Assembly (NCBI RefSeq): GCF_026151205.1
Contig: NC_087081.1
Coordinates: 15,984,837 to 16,048,836 of the forward strand
Source of the DNA: Bolinopsis microptera
Taxonomy: Eukaryota > Ctenophora > Tentaculata > Lobata > Bolinopsidae
Length of the DNA: 64,000 nt
Direction: 5' to 3'
Below the pieces are notes generated by a model. That model was not told where the DNA came from. It made no database searches and worked only from the letters and a program-made list of their open reading frames with translations. The position numbers were made by a program, and so were the translations under genes. Position 1 is the first letter of the stretch. Each line of letters starts with the position of its first letter. Positions 1 through 11,088 of the stretch are shown one piece after another.

Positions 1-1521
1 AAAACTTAATTAAAAAATTTTGCTTGAAAATTTGCTAACTTTGTTACTTAAGTTGGTTTTCGGAACGGATTTTAGCAAAAAAGGGAAAACTAAGCAATAT
101 TTACTACTAAGTTCTATTTCGGAAAGGACCCCCTGGTGACGTCACGAGATATCCTAGTCAGCATTCGACACGTTACGAATGTGATCACGTGACCAAGGAT
201 TTACGAATCAATCAATCAAGGTCACGTGATAGGATTGGCGGTCACGTGACTTCAGTTATCCCTTATATGGCACAAGTAGCTGCAACTGATCAGCTCTTAA
301 TTGGGCTGCAATCATTGACAGGCCTATAATTATTCATTTTTCAATGACCGATATCTCGATTTTTAATAGGATTAGAGCGTAAAACGAATGCTTCCCGGAA
401 TCAGCACAATGAAGAGAACAAGATCCTGTTGGATTCTCAATTATTCATCACCCACCGGTAGTCCCTACTGTTAGTGTTAGCACGCAATTCACAATTGTAA
501 ATGTAAGTTGTATATAATTTATCAAGACGCGCGTCGAGTTAAGTTGGACTCGCGTCGACGTACGACGGTCTAATCTGTAATCACTAATGGCAATGCTAAT
601 ATTTGATATTTGAAACAAATATTTTATGACATACGAGTATCACCCGTTACGGTTAAAAACACAAATAAAATTTTGGCGAACGGGAATTCAAAATATGTAT
701 TTGTGATTTGGTATCCGTATACATGGTGAATACATCATACTGATACATGATGCAACAATTTACGGGTGATACTCGTGACTCGTAGAATTCTTTGTATTAG
801 TAACAAGTAATAATTTACGGATCATTCATTTAATCTGTCAAAATTTGGAAAAACTTTTAAAAGATGCCCTTTGGCTAGAGAATACTTTCTTGAATATTTT
901 CGATAGTTTTTAATATTGGTAATTTTAATGAATTGTAATTGATTGATATGTAATATTTAGGCCCGTGGCCAGTTTTCACAAAAGATGCCCAAAATGATTG
1001 GAATTTTTTTGGAAATTAAAACGATTATAATTTAGTCAAAGACAAAAGCTTAAGTAGAAAAAAAATTTGAAGTGATGCAAAATGAAAATCAAAAATGCAA
1101 AAGCTTGAACATTGAAACAAAAATTTCGCCGCGGTAACACTACGCACAATCAAATTTCCCTACTGCCTACAATGTAATTGTTTTACTATTTATTGTATCC
1201 CGCCCAGAGTGGTGTTTGGCGCGCGCACGTGATAGTCGTTGTCATTATATTAGCAATTAGGCGTGCAGAACTTGTAAAATTCTGCGCGCATCTGAGGTGT
1301 CGCCGTCGATCTGTATGTGGTTTGGTTGTAGATCATTTCATATTTTGCGCGGTTTGTTTCTTGTTAACAATGCGTATCATTTTACGTCATATTATTACAT
1401 CGTATGCCAACTTTATTGACTGTAATAAAATATTCTGTCTCACCTTAGCTATTATTTTTATGAATCTAACATAAACTAATACATTTTGATGCTTAATCGA
1501 CACATCTACAGCACCATCACC
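1..1521. other. No recognisable gene
   Basis: I see no convincing coding exon, RNA gene or known element here. The stretch is AT-rich with several CACGTG/TCACGTGA E-box-like palindromes around 185-250. The open frame at 1178-1474 lacks any domain pattern. Confidence 0.5.
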
Positions 1522-1608
1522 TTACCTGGGGACCTCAGGCTATTATGTTCATAAACATAATAGCGAATAGATATTCGGCGGAATGACAGGCTGAGCGCCG
1601 CCCAGTAA
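1522..1608 (+). mobile_element. 87-bp hAT-like MITE, copy 1
   Basis: The element starts TTACCTGGGG and ends GCCCAGTAA, giving short imperfect terminal inverted repeats. It is flanked by the exact 8-bp direct repeat CCATCACC (1514-1521 and 1609-1616). Inside is a perfect hairpin (CTATTATGTT, loop, AACATAATAG). Three other complete copies and one truncated copy occur in this window. An 8-bp duplication is typical of hAT-type transposition; the superfamily is inferred, the duplication is seen. Confidence 0.85.
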
Positions 1609-2394
1609 CCATCACCAAGCTTACTCAAACTTCTACTGTTCCTTTTGCTAGGCTTACAGTTTATAGTCGGCTTCTTAATCTTTCTTTCCAAATTAAGTTA
1701 TTAGCTGTTTGAATTGCCATTTGAATTCCATCGGCGACCGAGAGCATTTCAAATCGCAGCTCACCCAGTTCATGCTATTTCTTCCGGATACACCGCCCAA
1801 CAGAAAATTATTTTTTCCCCTACTAGTAGGGGAAAAAATTATTTTCTAATTTTTTTTAAATGTAAAAAAAAAGATTCGGATTTTTGATGGTTTTGAATGC
1901 CTTAGCTTCTAGCGTTCATTTTTATGTCCGTTCATTTAACATCCGTCTAAATAAGGTCCGATAAGGTAGAACACGAGAAGCTTGGTAATTGCCGGGCTAT
2001 CTGTATTATCACTAGATAGAAGGAGCACATAATCGAATCAATGATGGAAATCCGTATCACTTCACGACTTCCTCGGTTCTATTCGATTCTTTAGTGTAAC
2101 CACGGATCTTAAAGTTAAGGGGGGGGGGGGGGGGGGAAGGGGGGCGTTTTTTTAGCAGGGGGCGCCAACAGGCAACGTTACGCCACTGGACACCAGATCA
2201 GACTTATCAACTTATCAGGATCAACTTTTGCGATTGACAATTGGACAATGTTTAGTCTACAGTGATAAGGATTCGAAGTCGTAATCTCTAATCGCCTGAC
2301 AATTAGAGACGAAAAAATGTATGTTGTATATCAACGAAATTCAATTTCCCTGTGAAGTTGGACGAATTTATTCGATTTAGACTCGTGAAAAATG
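1609..2394. other. Intergenic; palindrome and poly-G tract
   Basis: There is no gene. A near-perfect 46-bp palindrome centred on CTAG lies at 1802-1847 (arms contain CCCCTA/TAGGGG with one mismatch). A run of about 18 G residues lies near 2119-2136. Confidence 0.6.
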
Positions 2395-3276
2395 ATATGG
2401 ACGTGTTCAAACCTGGTTGGTGGTTTTGTTTCATTTTTCCCACTCATTACTTCTGGGCCCCCAGATTGAAATCTGTAACATTTTAAGAAAAACTGAAACT
2501 ACTGACAAAAACTAAACCCTTTGACTGAGGGCACCCTTGAATCAGAATTTTTGTAACATATTCAGGTCCTGAGATATAGCAGTTTAGTTGGGGGCCCTGG
2601 ATATTGAATTTTGTAACACATTTCTATGTTACACTTTTTCAATGGGTTTTTAGAGAAGCTTCTTGATAGTTTTTCAAGTTCAGACCAGTTTTTATAGGTC
2701 ACAAAGGGTTCCATCAACCATATTTTTGACCAAATTTTGTACTTGGGCCCAAAACATTGAATTCTGTAACATATTTATGTTTTCACTGCCAAGGTCATAT
2801 CTGGAATATTCAATATATTTTTGTATTGGTAACATGGTTTTTAGATTCTCATACAAAATTCTGAAGCAATCCTTATTCATATAATTTGATAAAATGGCTG
2901 CGGAACTTGAATTATGTAACATTAGAAAGTAAGTGTATAGAGTATGTACCCTAGTGTGAGGGGTGTTAGGTAAGCTATATTATAGTTTTTGAAGTTCAGA
3001 CCAGTTTGCCTAGGTCATAAGGGTTCCATCAACCATATTATAGACCATATTTTGTACTTGGGCCCAAAACATTGAATTTTGTAACATATTTATGTTTTGA
3101 CTACAAAGCTCATTATATCTGGAATGTTCAATATATTCTCGCACTGGTAACATGGTTTTTAGATTCTCATACAAAATTGTAAAGCAATCCTTATTCGTAT
3201 AATTTGATAAAATGGCTGCAGAACTTGAATAATGTAACATTAGAAAGTAAATGTATAGAGTATAGTACATATTATA

Positions 3277-4910
3277 CAGGGTGGCCCATAAGTGACTACC
3301 CACACGCAACCTCTTAATAACTCACGTAATTCGTCTCCAAATTGCACCAAAATTTCAGAGATTATAGATATGGGTCAAACTTAGATTTCCTGAAAGTTTC
3401 GTAAGCCACGCCCAATTACAGTGGGCGTGGCGTGACACTCCCTCTTTTTCACTATTGTCTTCATAAAATGAGAACGCTTTAAGCTAAGAACTCAAAATTT
3501 TTTGCACACATTTGGCTTGATAATTGAAAACCTTTCCCAAAGTTTCAAGTTCATTGAAAATATGGCTAAGTTATGACCATTTCAAAACTCATCGGATACG
3601 TGATCCGAGCATCAGTCAGTGATCTCGTCACTTGGTTAATGGCCTGTTTGGCTCACATGCATGATTGGTTGCAGCCTGCTTATGGGCCGGCCTATACAGC
3701 TGACAGCACCTAAAACGCTATCACACGAATTTATGGTGGTGTCACCATTTCAGGGCTTGTTAGCCCTGCTAGTCACAGGTTCCTTACAATCAATAAAAAG
3801 GAATGAACCATCCATTGAATCATCGAAAATGGTTTACTATCCTCCCTTTACTGCAGAACAACGATTGTTCGTCTACCTGAAGAAAGAAAATGGGGAGTTC
3901 TACCCTCAGATTAAACGACAATTTCAGATGAAATTCAACCGACCACCCCCTTGCCGGAAAAGCTGCTTTGATATTCATCACAAGATCAAGTTTACGTTTT
4001 CTGCACACGATCGGCGAAGAGTCGGCAGAAGACGAACTGCGAGGACTGTAGAAAACATCACGATGGTTGTTGGTGACGTGATGGACACACCTAAGATTGG
4101 CACCCGGAAACGAGCTCCTGCCTTAGACATCAGCAGGACAACCCTTCAGCGAATCCTAAAGCAAGACCTTTCTAACCGGGCCTACCGAATCACAAAGAAA
4201 CACAAACTTTTGGACCGTGATTTCCAATCGAGGATAGATTTCGCCAACACATTCCTGTCCAAGCAGAATGTGGATCCCTACTTTGAGGACGAAATCTGGT
4301 ACAGCGACAAGGCCATATAAACGGATATGTCAACTCCCAGAATGCAATTCACTGGGGCTCTACTAGACCGGATGAAGTAGTGGAGAGAACGGCTTTTCCT
4401 GAAAAGGTCACGATCTGGTTTTTATCCTAAAAATTTGTGTTTTCCTTTCTAGCAAAGTCATCATCGGTATCCAATCAAAGCCTAATGAACCTCATTAATA
4501 CACGCTAACGCCTTACTCTTGATCAGATTGGGTGACGAGATCACTAATTGAGTGCAAATATCACTGACTGAGTGCTTGGATCACATATCCGATGGATTTT
4601 AAAATGGTCATAACTCAGCCATATTTTAACCAATGAAATTGAAACTTTTGGAAAAGTTTTCAATTATCAAGCCAAATGTGTGCAAAAAATTTTGAGTTCT
4701 TAGCTTAAAGCGTTCTCATTTTATGAAGACAATAGTGAAAAAGAGGGAGTGTCACGCCACGCCCACTGTAATTGGGCGTGGCTTACGAAACTTTCAGGAA
4801 ATCTAAGTTTGACCCATATCTATAATCTCTGAAATTTTGGTGCAATTTGGAGACGAATTACGTGAGTTATTAAGAGGTTGCGTGTGGGTAGTCACTTATG
4901 GGCCACCCTG
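3277..4910 (+). mobile_element. Tc1/mariner transposon, non-autonomous, long TIRs
   Basis: The termini are CAGGGTGGCCCATAAGTGAC and its reverse complement, each flanked by a TA dinucleotide (3275-3276 and 4911-4912), the standard target duplication of IS630-Tc1-mariner elements. The inverted repeats run about 350 bp, unusually long for the group, and are almost identical for the first ~260 bp. The 1.63-kb element encodes only a truncated transposase. It sits inside the ~320-bp tandem repeat, so it is younger than that array. Confidence 0.92.
3829..4421 (+). pseudogene. Mariner-like transposase remnant
   Basis: A frame beginning MVYYPPFTAEQR encodes the N-terminal helix-turn-helix region and the segment up to the first catalytic aspartate context (IWYSDKA, near 4300). 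There a stop occurs at 4318-4320. The next frame then resumes with the family pattern NGYVNSQNAIHW and VTIW, so about ten bases were lost at the first catalytic site. Sequence after VTIW, which would hold the second and third catalytic acidic residues, is absent; the element passes directly into its 3' inverted repeat. The protein cannot be active. A longer upstream frame begins at 3661, but the family start is the methionine at 3829. Confidence 0.85.
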
Positions 4911-5960
4911 TATATATATAGTATGTATCCTAGTGTGAGGGGTGTTAGGCAAGCTATATTATAGTTTTTGAAGTTCAGACTAGTTTGCCTAGGTCATAAG
5001 GGTTCCATCAACCATATTATTGACCATATTTTGTACTTGGGCCCAAAACATTGAATTTTGTAAGTCCACAGATCTGGACATGGAACTCTGCCATTTCAGT
5101 GGATAAACTCGTGACCTGGCATTTTATTGTTACAAATTTCAATATATAGGGCCCAATTTCTATTTTCTATACAATTTGATATATAATAAAGTTTTTAAAT
5201 ATCCAACCTTTAATCTAATTAGCTATATTCATTTGATTAAATTTACCGCGTTCTGTCGCGGATTGTCAATTTAATTACATTACATTTAAATTGTTACAAA
5301 ATTCAATAATTTGGTCCCAATTATCATTTTTAAAATTTGTTAAGTTGTTTCATGTCTTTATTTTAATGCATCAACCAACTTAAAACCAATACTAGATCAA
5401 ACAACTCTGTATAACATACTCATTTGTAACCATGTTACGTTATTCAAAGAAATGGGCCTTTTATTGATTATGAACCATATACCAAGATTGTGGTAATGCC
5501 TTTATATAACAATCGCTGCACTAATTACCTGATTTGAGAGTTAAATACATATCCTACACTAGCTGTGGTTGTAACAAACTATAAAGATAGATTCATGAAA
5601 ACAAGATGTTACAAAATTTTCATTTTGGGCCTTTTTATGAAATCAAAAGTGGGCCTTTTTTCATTCTACAGCTAAGCAAATACCTAAAGTACATTTTTGT
5701 GAAGCAAGAATCTTTAAAATTTAATAATTGGCTGAGCCATTGAAAAGTGTAACCAAATGTTACATTTTTCAACATAACTGGGCCATTTTACAATATTATT
5801 CATAGCCGATGACCTGAGACTATTTGTTATCACAATTATAATCATCTCTGAAAGTTTCACGACCATCGAGTAATTATTAATGGAGTTATTGTAAAAATGA
5901 GAAAATCGCCGATTTTGGCAGTGAAACAAAACCACCAACCAGGTTTGAACATGTCCATAT

Positions 5961-7130
5961 TATAAACCAATTTAGCCACGAATTTAGCCAAAAATGTGAT
6001 AAATTTCCTGAGCTGACGTGGGCTGATCATGGGGGGAGAGGTATATAGGGGGGGGGGGGGTCATTGTTTAACGGTGTGCTTAGTTGGTTTATTTCCCTTG
6101 TCTTACTTATAATTCGAAAGATTATGTTTGTTTGTCTGTATAAGGTATAATGTATGTAAGACTGCCCACGTACAAATTAGGTAGAAAACAGGGAGTTGCA
6201 TAGTGACCATGGTAACGGTGGTGAACATGCACGTGCAAAGATTTTAGAGCGATATTTTGATCGATTTTGTTGTTAAAACATTAACGTTGTGTTTAACTTA
6301 AGAAGCAACACGCTCTTTGAGCAGTTTAAATTAACCTGCTGATTTTCTGCACACTAAATTTACTATTAGCGGTGACTACTGACTTGGATGAAGTCCTGGC
6401 AAGCAAAACTATAACTGTAGATTCTGTACGACACATGAAGCAGCAGCTTGCTTCTTTCATTTTATCTTTCGTTTTATTTGCGATAATCTAAATAGCGCTA
6501 TTTACTGATGATTTAATTGAGTTGGGTTTTAGACGGGATCGTCTTAGTAAAATATACTTATCTGTGGTAAAGAGACATGGGCTAAAGAATAAGTTTGGTA
6601 TTGGGTGTGGAAATATATTAACGCCATAGCTTGACCTATTGGCATCTATTTCTATTGTTGCGCAATATTTGTTGCACGTGTTGAATTTAGTTTTATAATA
6701 ACTTTGCAACGGCGCAAATCGGAGTTCTAGAATTGCACGGGAGATTAAGCGGGAGATCTATTAGTTTAATTATTGGGTCAGTTCGTTTCATGACGTGTTG
6801 ACTACGTTTCGGTATACTTTATCCCTACCGTTTTATTACATTTTCTTAATTACCTATTACTATACATATTTAATCTTAAATTATCATTTTAGTGGAACTA
6901 TGTAAAAGGGGATCGTTGCTAGCGTCGAGATTGTCTTAACCCTGCCTTAGTCAGTTGAAAGTCTGATAGCATATGTTCCGTTTGATTTGACCAAACTAAT
7001 GCCTTCATTTCCTCTCAGTATTACACTAATTGCATACGTTGCTCTTTTCTTACTCTCTTATCTTAGTGCTTATCTCTGTTGATTGTAACGTGCAGCTACA
7101 GTGGTTTGTGTATCACCGTGTTACACGACC
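5961..7130. other. No recognisable gene
   Basis: A poly-G tract of about 12 bases lies near 6049-6060. I see no exon with domain signal. The last few hundred bases may be 5' flank of the ORF1-like gene that starts at 7131. Confidence 0.45.
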
Positions 7131-7493
7131 ATGACCATCCCGCCCAGCGAGTATGGTGAAAAGGAGATCAACATGTTAAGGGGTGACTCAGTTGAACTTC
7201 TCAGCAAGGCTATGTACGAGATGGAGATCACAGCAATAAGGCAACTATCCCCTTCGTGCGTGAAGAAGATGACTAAGAACACTGCGTGTGACTTGTTGCA
7301 CGATGCGTTAAGATATTTGGAGGAGTTCACTGGTGTCGTATCCACGGACTACAAGATGGCCTCAAACTCAGTTAAACATCTTATGTTCGAGACACAGGAG
7401 ACCATCATTAAGCTGCAGTCAGAACTACTAGCCTGCAAAAATGAACAGTTGGAATCGTTGCAGACGTCAGTTAAATCGTCAGTCGGAGAGTCT
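7131..7493 (+). pseudogene. ORF1-like gene, 5' part (split by transposon)
   Basis: This encodes the N-terminal 121 residues of an ORF1-type protein: a charged, helix-rich region ending in a segment (CKNEQLESLQTSVK) that matches the coiled-coil end of the intact paralogue at 11089-11931. The reading frame is cut at 7493 by a 15.1-kb transposon and continues exactly in frame at 22645. Joined without the transposon and one target duplication, the gene would be about 293 residues, close to the 280 of the intact paralogue. An upstream GTG at 7101 is also in frame, but the ATG at 7131 is preferred. Proteins of this plan (coiled coil, RRM-like fold, C-terminal domain) are usually non-LTR retrotransposon ORF1 nucleic-acid chaperones; no reverse transcriptase follows here. 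Confidence 0.8.
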
Positions 7494-7753
7494 AGTAAGG
7501 GGAAAAGTGGCATTCCGTTGGATCGGTTTGTTCACGACGATTTCTCAACGGAATATGGTAGTTAAGACCCTTACGAACATAATTAGACTTGTTGCCAATT
7601 TTTTATCTCGCCGCCACACCCTTTTTTTGCCACGCCCATTTTGAGGGTCTCGCGTGTAGTGAAAATCAGAGTTTTTGATAATTTTGGTCGAATTTGTCAT
7701 GCTATATATCAAACTAGGGGTTTTAAGACTCAAGAAACACGTTGCAACTATCT
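7494..7753 (+). repeat. Left terminal inverted repeat of 15-kb element
   Basis: This pairs with 22370-22639. It includes GCCACGCCCATTTTGAGGG. The two copies differ at few positions apart from the 14-15-bp substitution near the tip. Confidence 0.92.
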
Positions 7754-8136
7754 ATTTTAGTCTAAAACAATTCAAAATCAACATTTCGATAAATTTTATT
7801 GAATTTTGATCTTGAAAACAGGAATAAACAAAGTTTCCCATCTCAAGGTACTGAAATGATATTTAAAACAATCAAATCTAGTATCATTGTTGGACTGAAA
7901 AATACTCAGAATACCATAGGCATTTGGTATAATAGAGAAACATCATAAAACAAACTCCTCGCCAAGTGTAAACACGCTGGCAGTGAAATAAACAAGGTAC
8001 AATATACTGACGAAATATGGTACAATTCAAAATTAAAGTGCACTTCATAACCAAAATATCCATATTATATATTGTGTTGATGCATTTTGATCATAGTTCA
8101 TTAAAATTTGTTCATTGTGAAGCACTTCATTTAAAG

Positions 8137-10614
8137 CTAGTCGACGGTTTCAAACATACTATCTTCGTTATCGCAGTCTATGCATAAACAGGCTTCTGAA
8201 CACCTTTGATTGTTTTTGTGGCAACCACATTGGTTGTTCACGCACTTGTTCTTTTTACATTTGCAGGTTATCATCTCTATACAAAATTCCGGTGCAGGTA
8301 AAATGTCCGTCATGACAGCTGCCAATCTGCCATCTTCAATCTTCCACCCCTGGTCTACAGAACAATCGGGAAGTGTGGGATGAAAGCTTAAAATTGAACG
8401 TTTCCACATGAGTGTGACGTAGTTTGCTCGTTTTATATGGAATTTAAGTGCTGCTTCCGTTGGAGGCAGGACTTCTCCATCTTCCTGATGTTTGGAATAT
8501 AGCTCCCATCTCAAGGAGCCAACGTCCTTGACATTAGAGTATCTATTGAGATCGTCTTGTCTCTTTATATACAGTTTTACAGTGAACAAACTAAGACAGT
8601 CAATCACATCATGTGCGATTTCTTCACCTCCACCGAACAGTTTCAGGCCTCTCATCATAGCTTCGTCATCGGCAAACAAACGAAGTGTTTTTAACGCCCT
8701 TGATTTGGTGATTTTGTTGAACCTGCCTGTGTAATCACATCCCGTGAAAATGTAAGCTCCAAGGAGGGCCTCGCATAAACTTAATCCAAGAGAATTCACC
8801 ACCGACTTTATTGGGACTACTTTTCTTCTTTTACTCGTTATCAGCTCAAATATTATATCTATACCAGTTACCTGCGTTGTAAGATATATAGCTAGTATAA
8901 ACACATCGGTATCTGGAGATACTATCCGAAATGTCGGAGGGTTCACAGCATCAGAGCTAAGCTGCCTGATAATGCACAGCAAAAGTGTATCAGCTTCGTG
9001 CTGGCTATGTGTTTCAATTTCCCACTCTGGCATATTTGATAGTATCTCAGTTCCTTGCACAATGATAAACAACTTGTGCAAGGAACCTAATTCAGCCATG
9101 ACCATCTTTGAGAAAAACTGACACATGATTTTTTTGTTCTCTGGGTGAGACATAAGCTCCTTAAGTTTGATGTTTTTGATAATGGTCCGCTCTGACAGTT
9201 TGTATTCAATTTGATTTTTGTGTCTGTCACACCATGTCTGTTTCTTCAAATTGGACAATGATTGGTCGTAACGATCAAATACTAAGACAACCTTTGGATA
9301 CAGAGAAGTTTCGTCAATAATCCGTTTAGTAAATTGTTTCGAAAGATCTTCTAGTGTAACAATATCTGGAGACATTTTCAGCTGGTTTGCAATACCCATA
9401 CCGTCAATAACAATAAAGTCCTGCGATGGGGAATGTGATGATTTCTCTGTTGAAACTCCGACGTGACCAATTATATCATTGAAAAAGTCAGACTTGTCAG
9501 TGCACTTCAATAATCTTCCTTCAGAGTTGAACAAAGAGTGAGGAACCACGGTAAACTCGTAAGTCTTCACCAGTTCTGCAACATCCAGGCTTGATCTTGA
9601 GCGTGATATTACGAGGAGACGTGTCATTAGCCCTCGCTCCTCTCTGAGTTTAACAATCTTTTCTGTGGTCTTGATCGTTATGGCTTTATTCAGAGTCTTG
9701 AAGGTTTTCAGTTTCCGTTTTGTTAATGTTTCCCATATAGAGACGTTTGTTTTCGACCCTTCAAATCTTTCAGTTGTGAAATCATTCAACATTACCTCCC
9801 CAATTTCTTTGATGTTCAGTATCTCCATATCGTCTTTCAGTACGGTGTGAGACATCACATTGAACACTATTTTGGTCGTCTTCAAGTCAACATCAAGGAA
9901 ATCAACTAACGCAGCTTTGTAAACTTGGACTCGTTCGGTGTGGAACTTTTTATAACCATTTGCGTCTTCATAGTGAATATGGTTTGTTGTATCAGGATTT
10001 GATGTCTCAAACTGCTTAGTAAATTGCTCCCGCAGTAATCGTTTAATCGGTGCAGTTAAAACGTACGTGTCAATTCCTTCGTCTGACAAACCTACTATCC
10101 CTCCCATCGACTTAAGCTCTTTGTTAACTTGCTCAAGACAGTGGTCCACTCCTATCGCTACGAAAGGCGCTTCAGTTTTATTACAACAAAAATTTTTGGA
10201 GAGGAATAACCACGTTGCTGGATCTTCGGTTCGGAGTTTATTCATTGAGGACAAGTACACAGGTGTCATTCTGGCGTAGTTTTGCAAATCCAAAGCAAAG
10301 AAGTATTTTGTGAATTTATCCAATGATACTAGGTGTAAGTTCCAAAGTTGTTGCCTTGTAGCTCTCATAAATAGTAACATTGTTTGTATCATTTCTAACA
10401 CATTATTGAGAAACTTTCCCTGTTTCGGAAGATCTTCCCTGAATGTCTGGAACTTTGAAAAGATTTTACCCGACTTCAATTCCTCGATGAGCTGATTGTG
10501 ACAGGAAGGCACATCTTGTAAGCCTGTTCTCATCTTATGCAGAATGGGACCGACAATTTCTTTTACCTTTTCCTTAGATTCATCGTCAGTGTCCAGAAAT
10601 TGATCGTATAATGT
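8137..10614 (-). CDS. XPG-nuclease transposon protein, exon 6
   Basis: This last exon gives 825 residues. The acceptor CATTTTTCAG ends at 10615, in phase 0, matching the phase-0 donor of exon 5. The first part has the pattern LLFMRATRQQLWNLHL and ALDLQNYARMTPVY, shared by a multicopy family in cnidarian and mollusc genomes. An XPG/FEN-like nuclease follows, with acidic residues in VIDGMG (exon residue D404), LVFDRYD (D447), EAD (E540, D542), SPDTD (D568, D570) and FTGCDYT (D627). The C-terminus is a tesmin/TSO1-like CXC cluster (CKCKKNKC, CGCHKNN, from about residue 784). The nuclease probably cleaves branched DNA or transposon ends; this is inferred. The frame extends upstream to a methionine at 10734, but those 40 codons lie in the intron by the splice evidence. 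Confidence 0.85.
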   Translation of the reverse strand, partial: TLYDQFLDTDDESKEKVKEIVGPILHKMRTGLQDVPSCHNQLIEELKSGKIFSKFQTFREDLPKQGKFLNNVLEMIQTMLLFMRATRQQLWNLHLVSLDKFTKYFFALDLQNYARMTPVYLSSMNKLRTEDPATWLFLSKNFCCNKTEAPFVAIGVDHCLEQVNKELKSMGGIVGLSDEGIDTYVLTAPIKRLLREQFTKQFETSNPDTTNHIHYEDANGYKKFHTERVQVYKAALVDFLDVDLKTTKIVFNVMSHTVLKDDMEILNIKEIGEVMLNDFTTERFEGSKTNVSIWETLTKRKLKTFKTLNKAITIKTTEKIVKLREERGLMTRLLVISRSRSSLDVAELVKTYEFTVVPHSLFNSEGRLLKCTDKSDFFNDIIGHVGVSTEKSSHSPSQDFIVIDGMGIANQLKMSPDIVTLEDLSKQFTKRIIDETSLYPKVVLVFDRYDQSLSNLKKQTWCDRHKNQIEYKLSERTIIKNIKLKELMSHPENKKIMCQFFSKMVMAELGSLHKLFIIVQGTEILSNMPEWEIETHSQHEADTLLLCIIRQLSSDAVNPPTFRIVSPDTDVFILAIYLTTQVTGIDIIFELITSKRRKVVPIKSVVNSLGLSLCEALLGAYIFTGCDYTGRFNKITKSRALKTLRLFADDEAMMRGLKLFGGGEEIAHDVIDCLSLFTVKLYIKRQDDLNRYSNVKDVGSLRWELYSKHQEDGEVLPPTEAALKFHIKRANYVTLMWKRSILSFHPTLPDCSVDQGWKIEDGRLAAVMTDILPAPEFCIEMITCKCKKNKCVNNQCGCHKNNQRCSEACLCIDCDNEDSMFETVD

Positions 10615-11088
10615 CTGAAAAATGGACGTGTATGTTTGTTTGAAAACCAGTTTTTGCTGGTACCCATAAGGGCTTTGGAACCAATATATAATAAATTGTA
10701 TGAATAAATCAAAACCCCGTGGGGCACGCGACATTCAAGATCTAGTTGCAAGCACATGTTATAAAACATTGTAAAATAGCCTCAAGACCAGAACTGCATA
10801 TTGCTTGGGCTTCCAGCCCAGTTTGCTCAACAGTTCGTGGCCTACTTACCTAACTTAAAACCTTAGTGCAATGCTTGCAACAACTAAAATCCTATTCTAT
10901 AACTAAGTTACCCTATTACGTATAATCTAGAAGAGTGATGCAAAAAGTCAACTGATAACGCAACACAGTCTAATCATACTCTTATCAGTAGTTCCTCTAA
11001 CCTCTGTTCTCAGTTATACAAAAAGTTTTAACTCCATGAAATTAACGTCACACACATACACAAATGCTTGACTTTCTCAAATAATTAG

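Larger units (their letters stand above)
2649..5063 (+). repeat. ~320-bp tandem repeat split by mariner
   Basis: Units share a segment beginning TTCAGACCAGTTT (near 2679, 2996 and, as CAGACTAGTTT, 4975) followed by GGTTCCATCAACCATAT and GGGCCCAAAACATTGAAT. The first two are adjacent; the third resumes right after the mariner insertion at 3277-4910. Removing the mariner leaves a continuous array of about 2.4 units. Confidence 0.75.
2395..5960. mobile_element. Inverted-repeat-bounded repeat region
   Basis: The 39-bp sequence at 2395-2433 recurs in inverse orientation at 5922-5960 with one mismatch. Between them a motif of the form TTGAATTTTGTAACA next to GGGCCC recurs many times, forward in the left half and reversed in the right half. 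This suggests an old foldback or palindromic element whose arms have diverged. Its left half has a ~320-bp tandem repeat that a mariner element later split. No coding capacity of its own was recognised. Confidence 0.5.

Noticed and set aside
1178-1474. 98-codon frame with hydrophobic segments
   Set aside because: No recognisable family, no splice or promoter support; could be chance in AT-rich DNA.
10563-10769. Short frame and the 40-codon N-terminal extension of exon 6
   Set aside because: The phase-matched acceptor at 10615 places this sequence in the intron.
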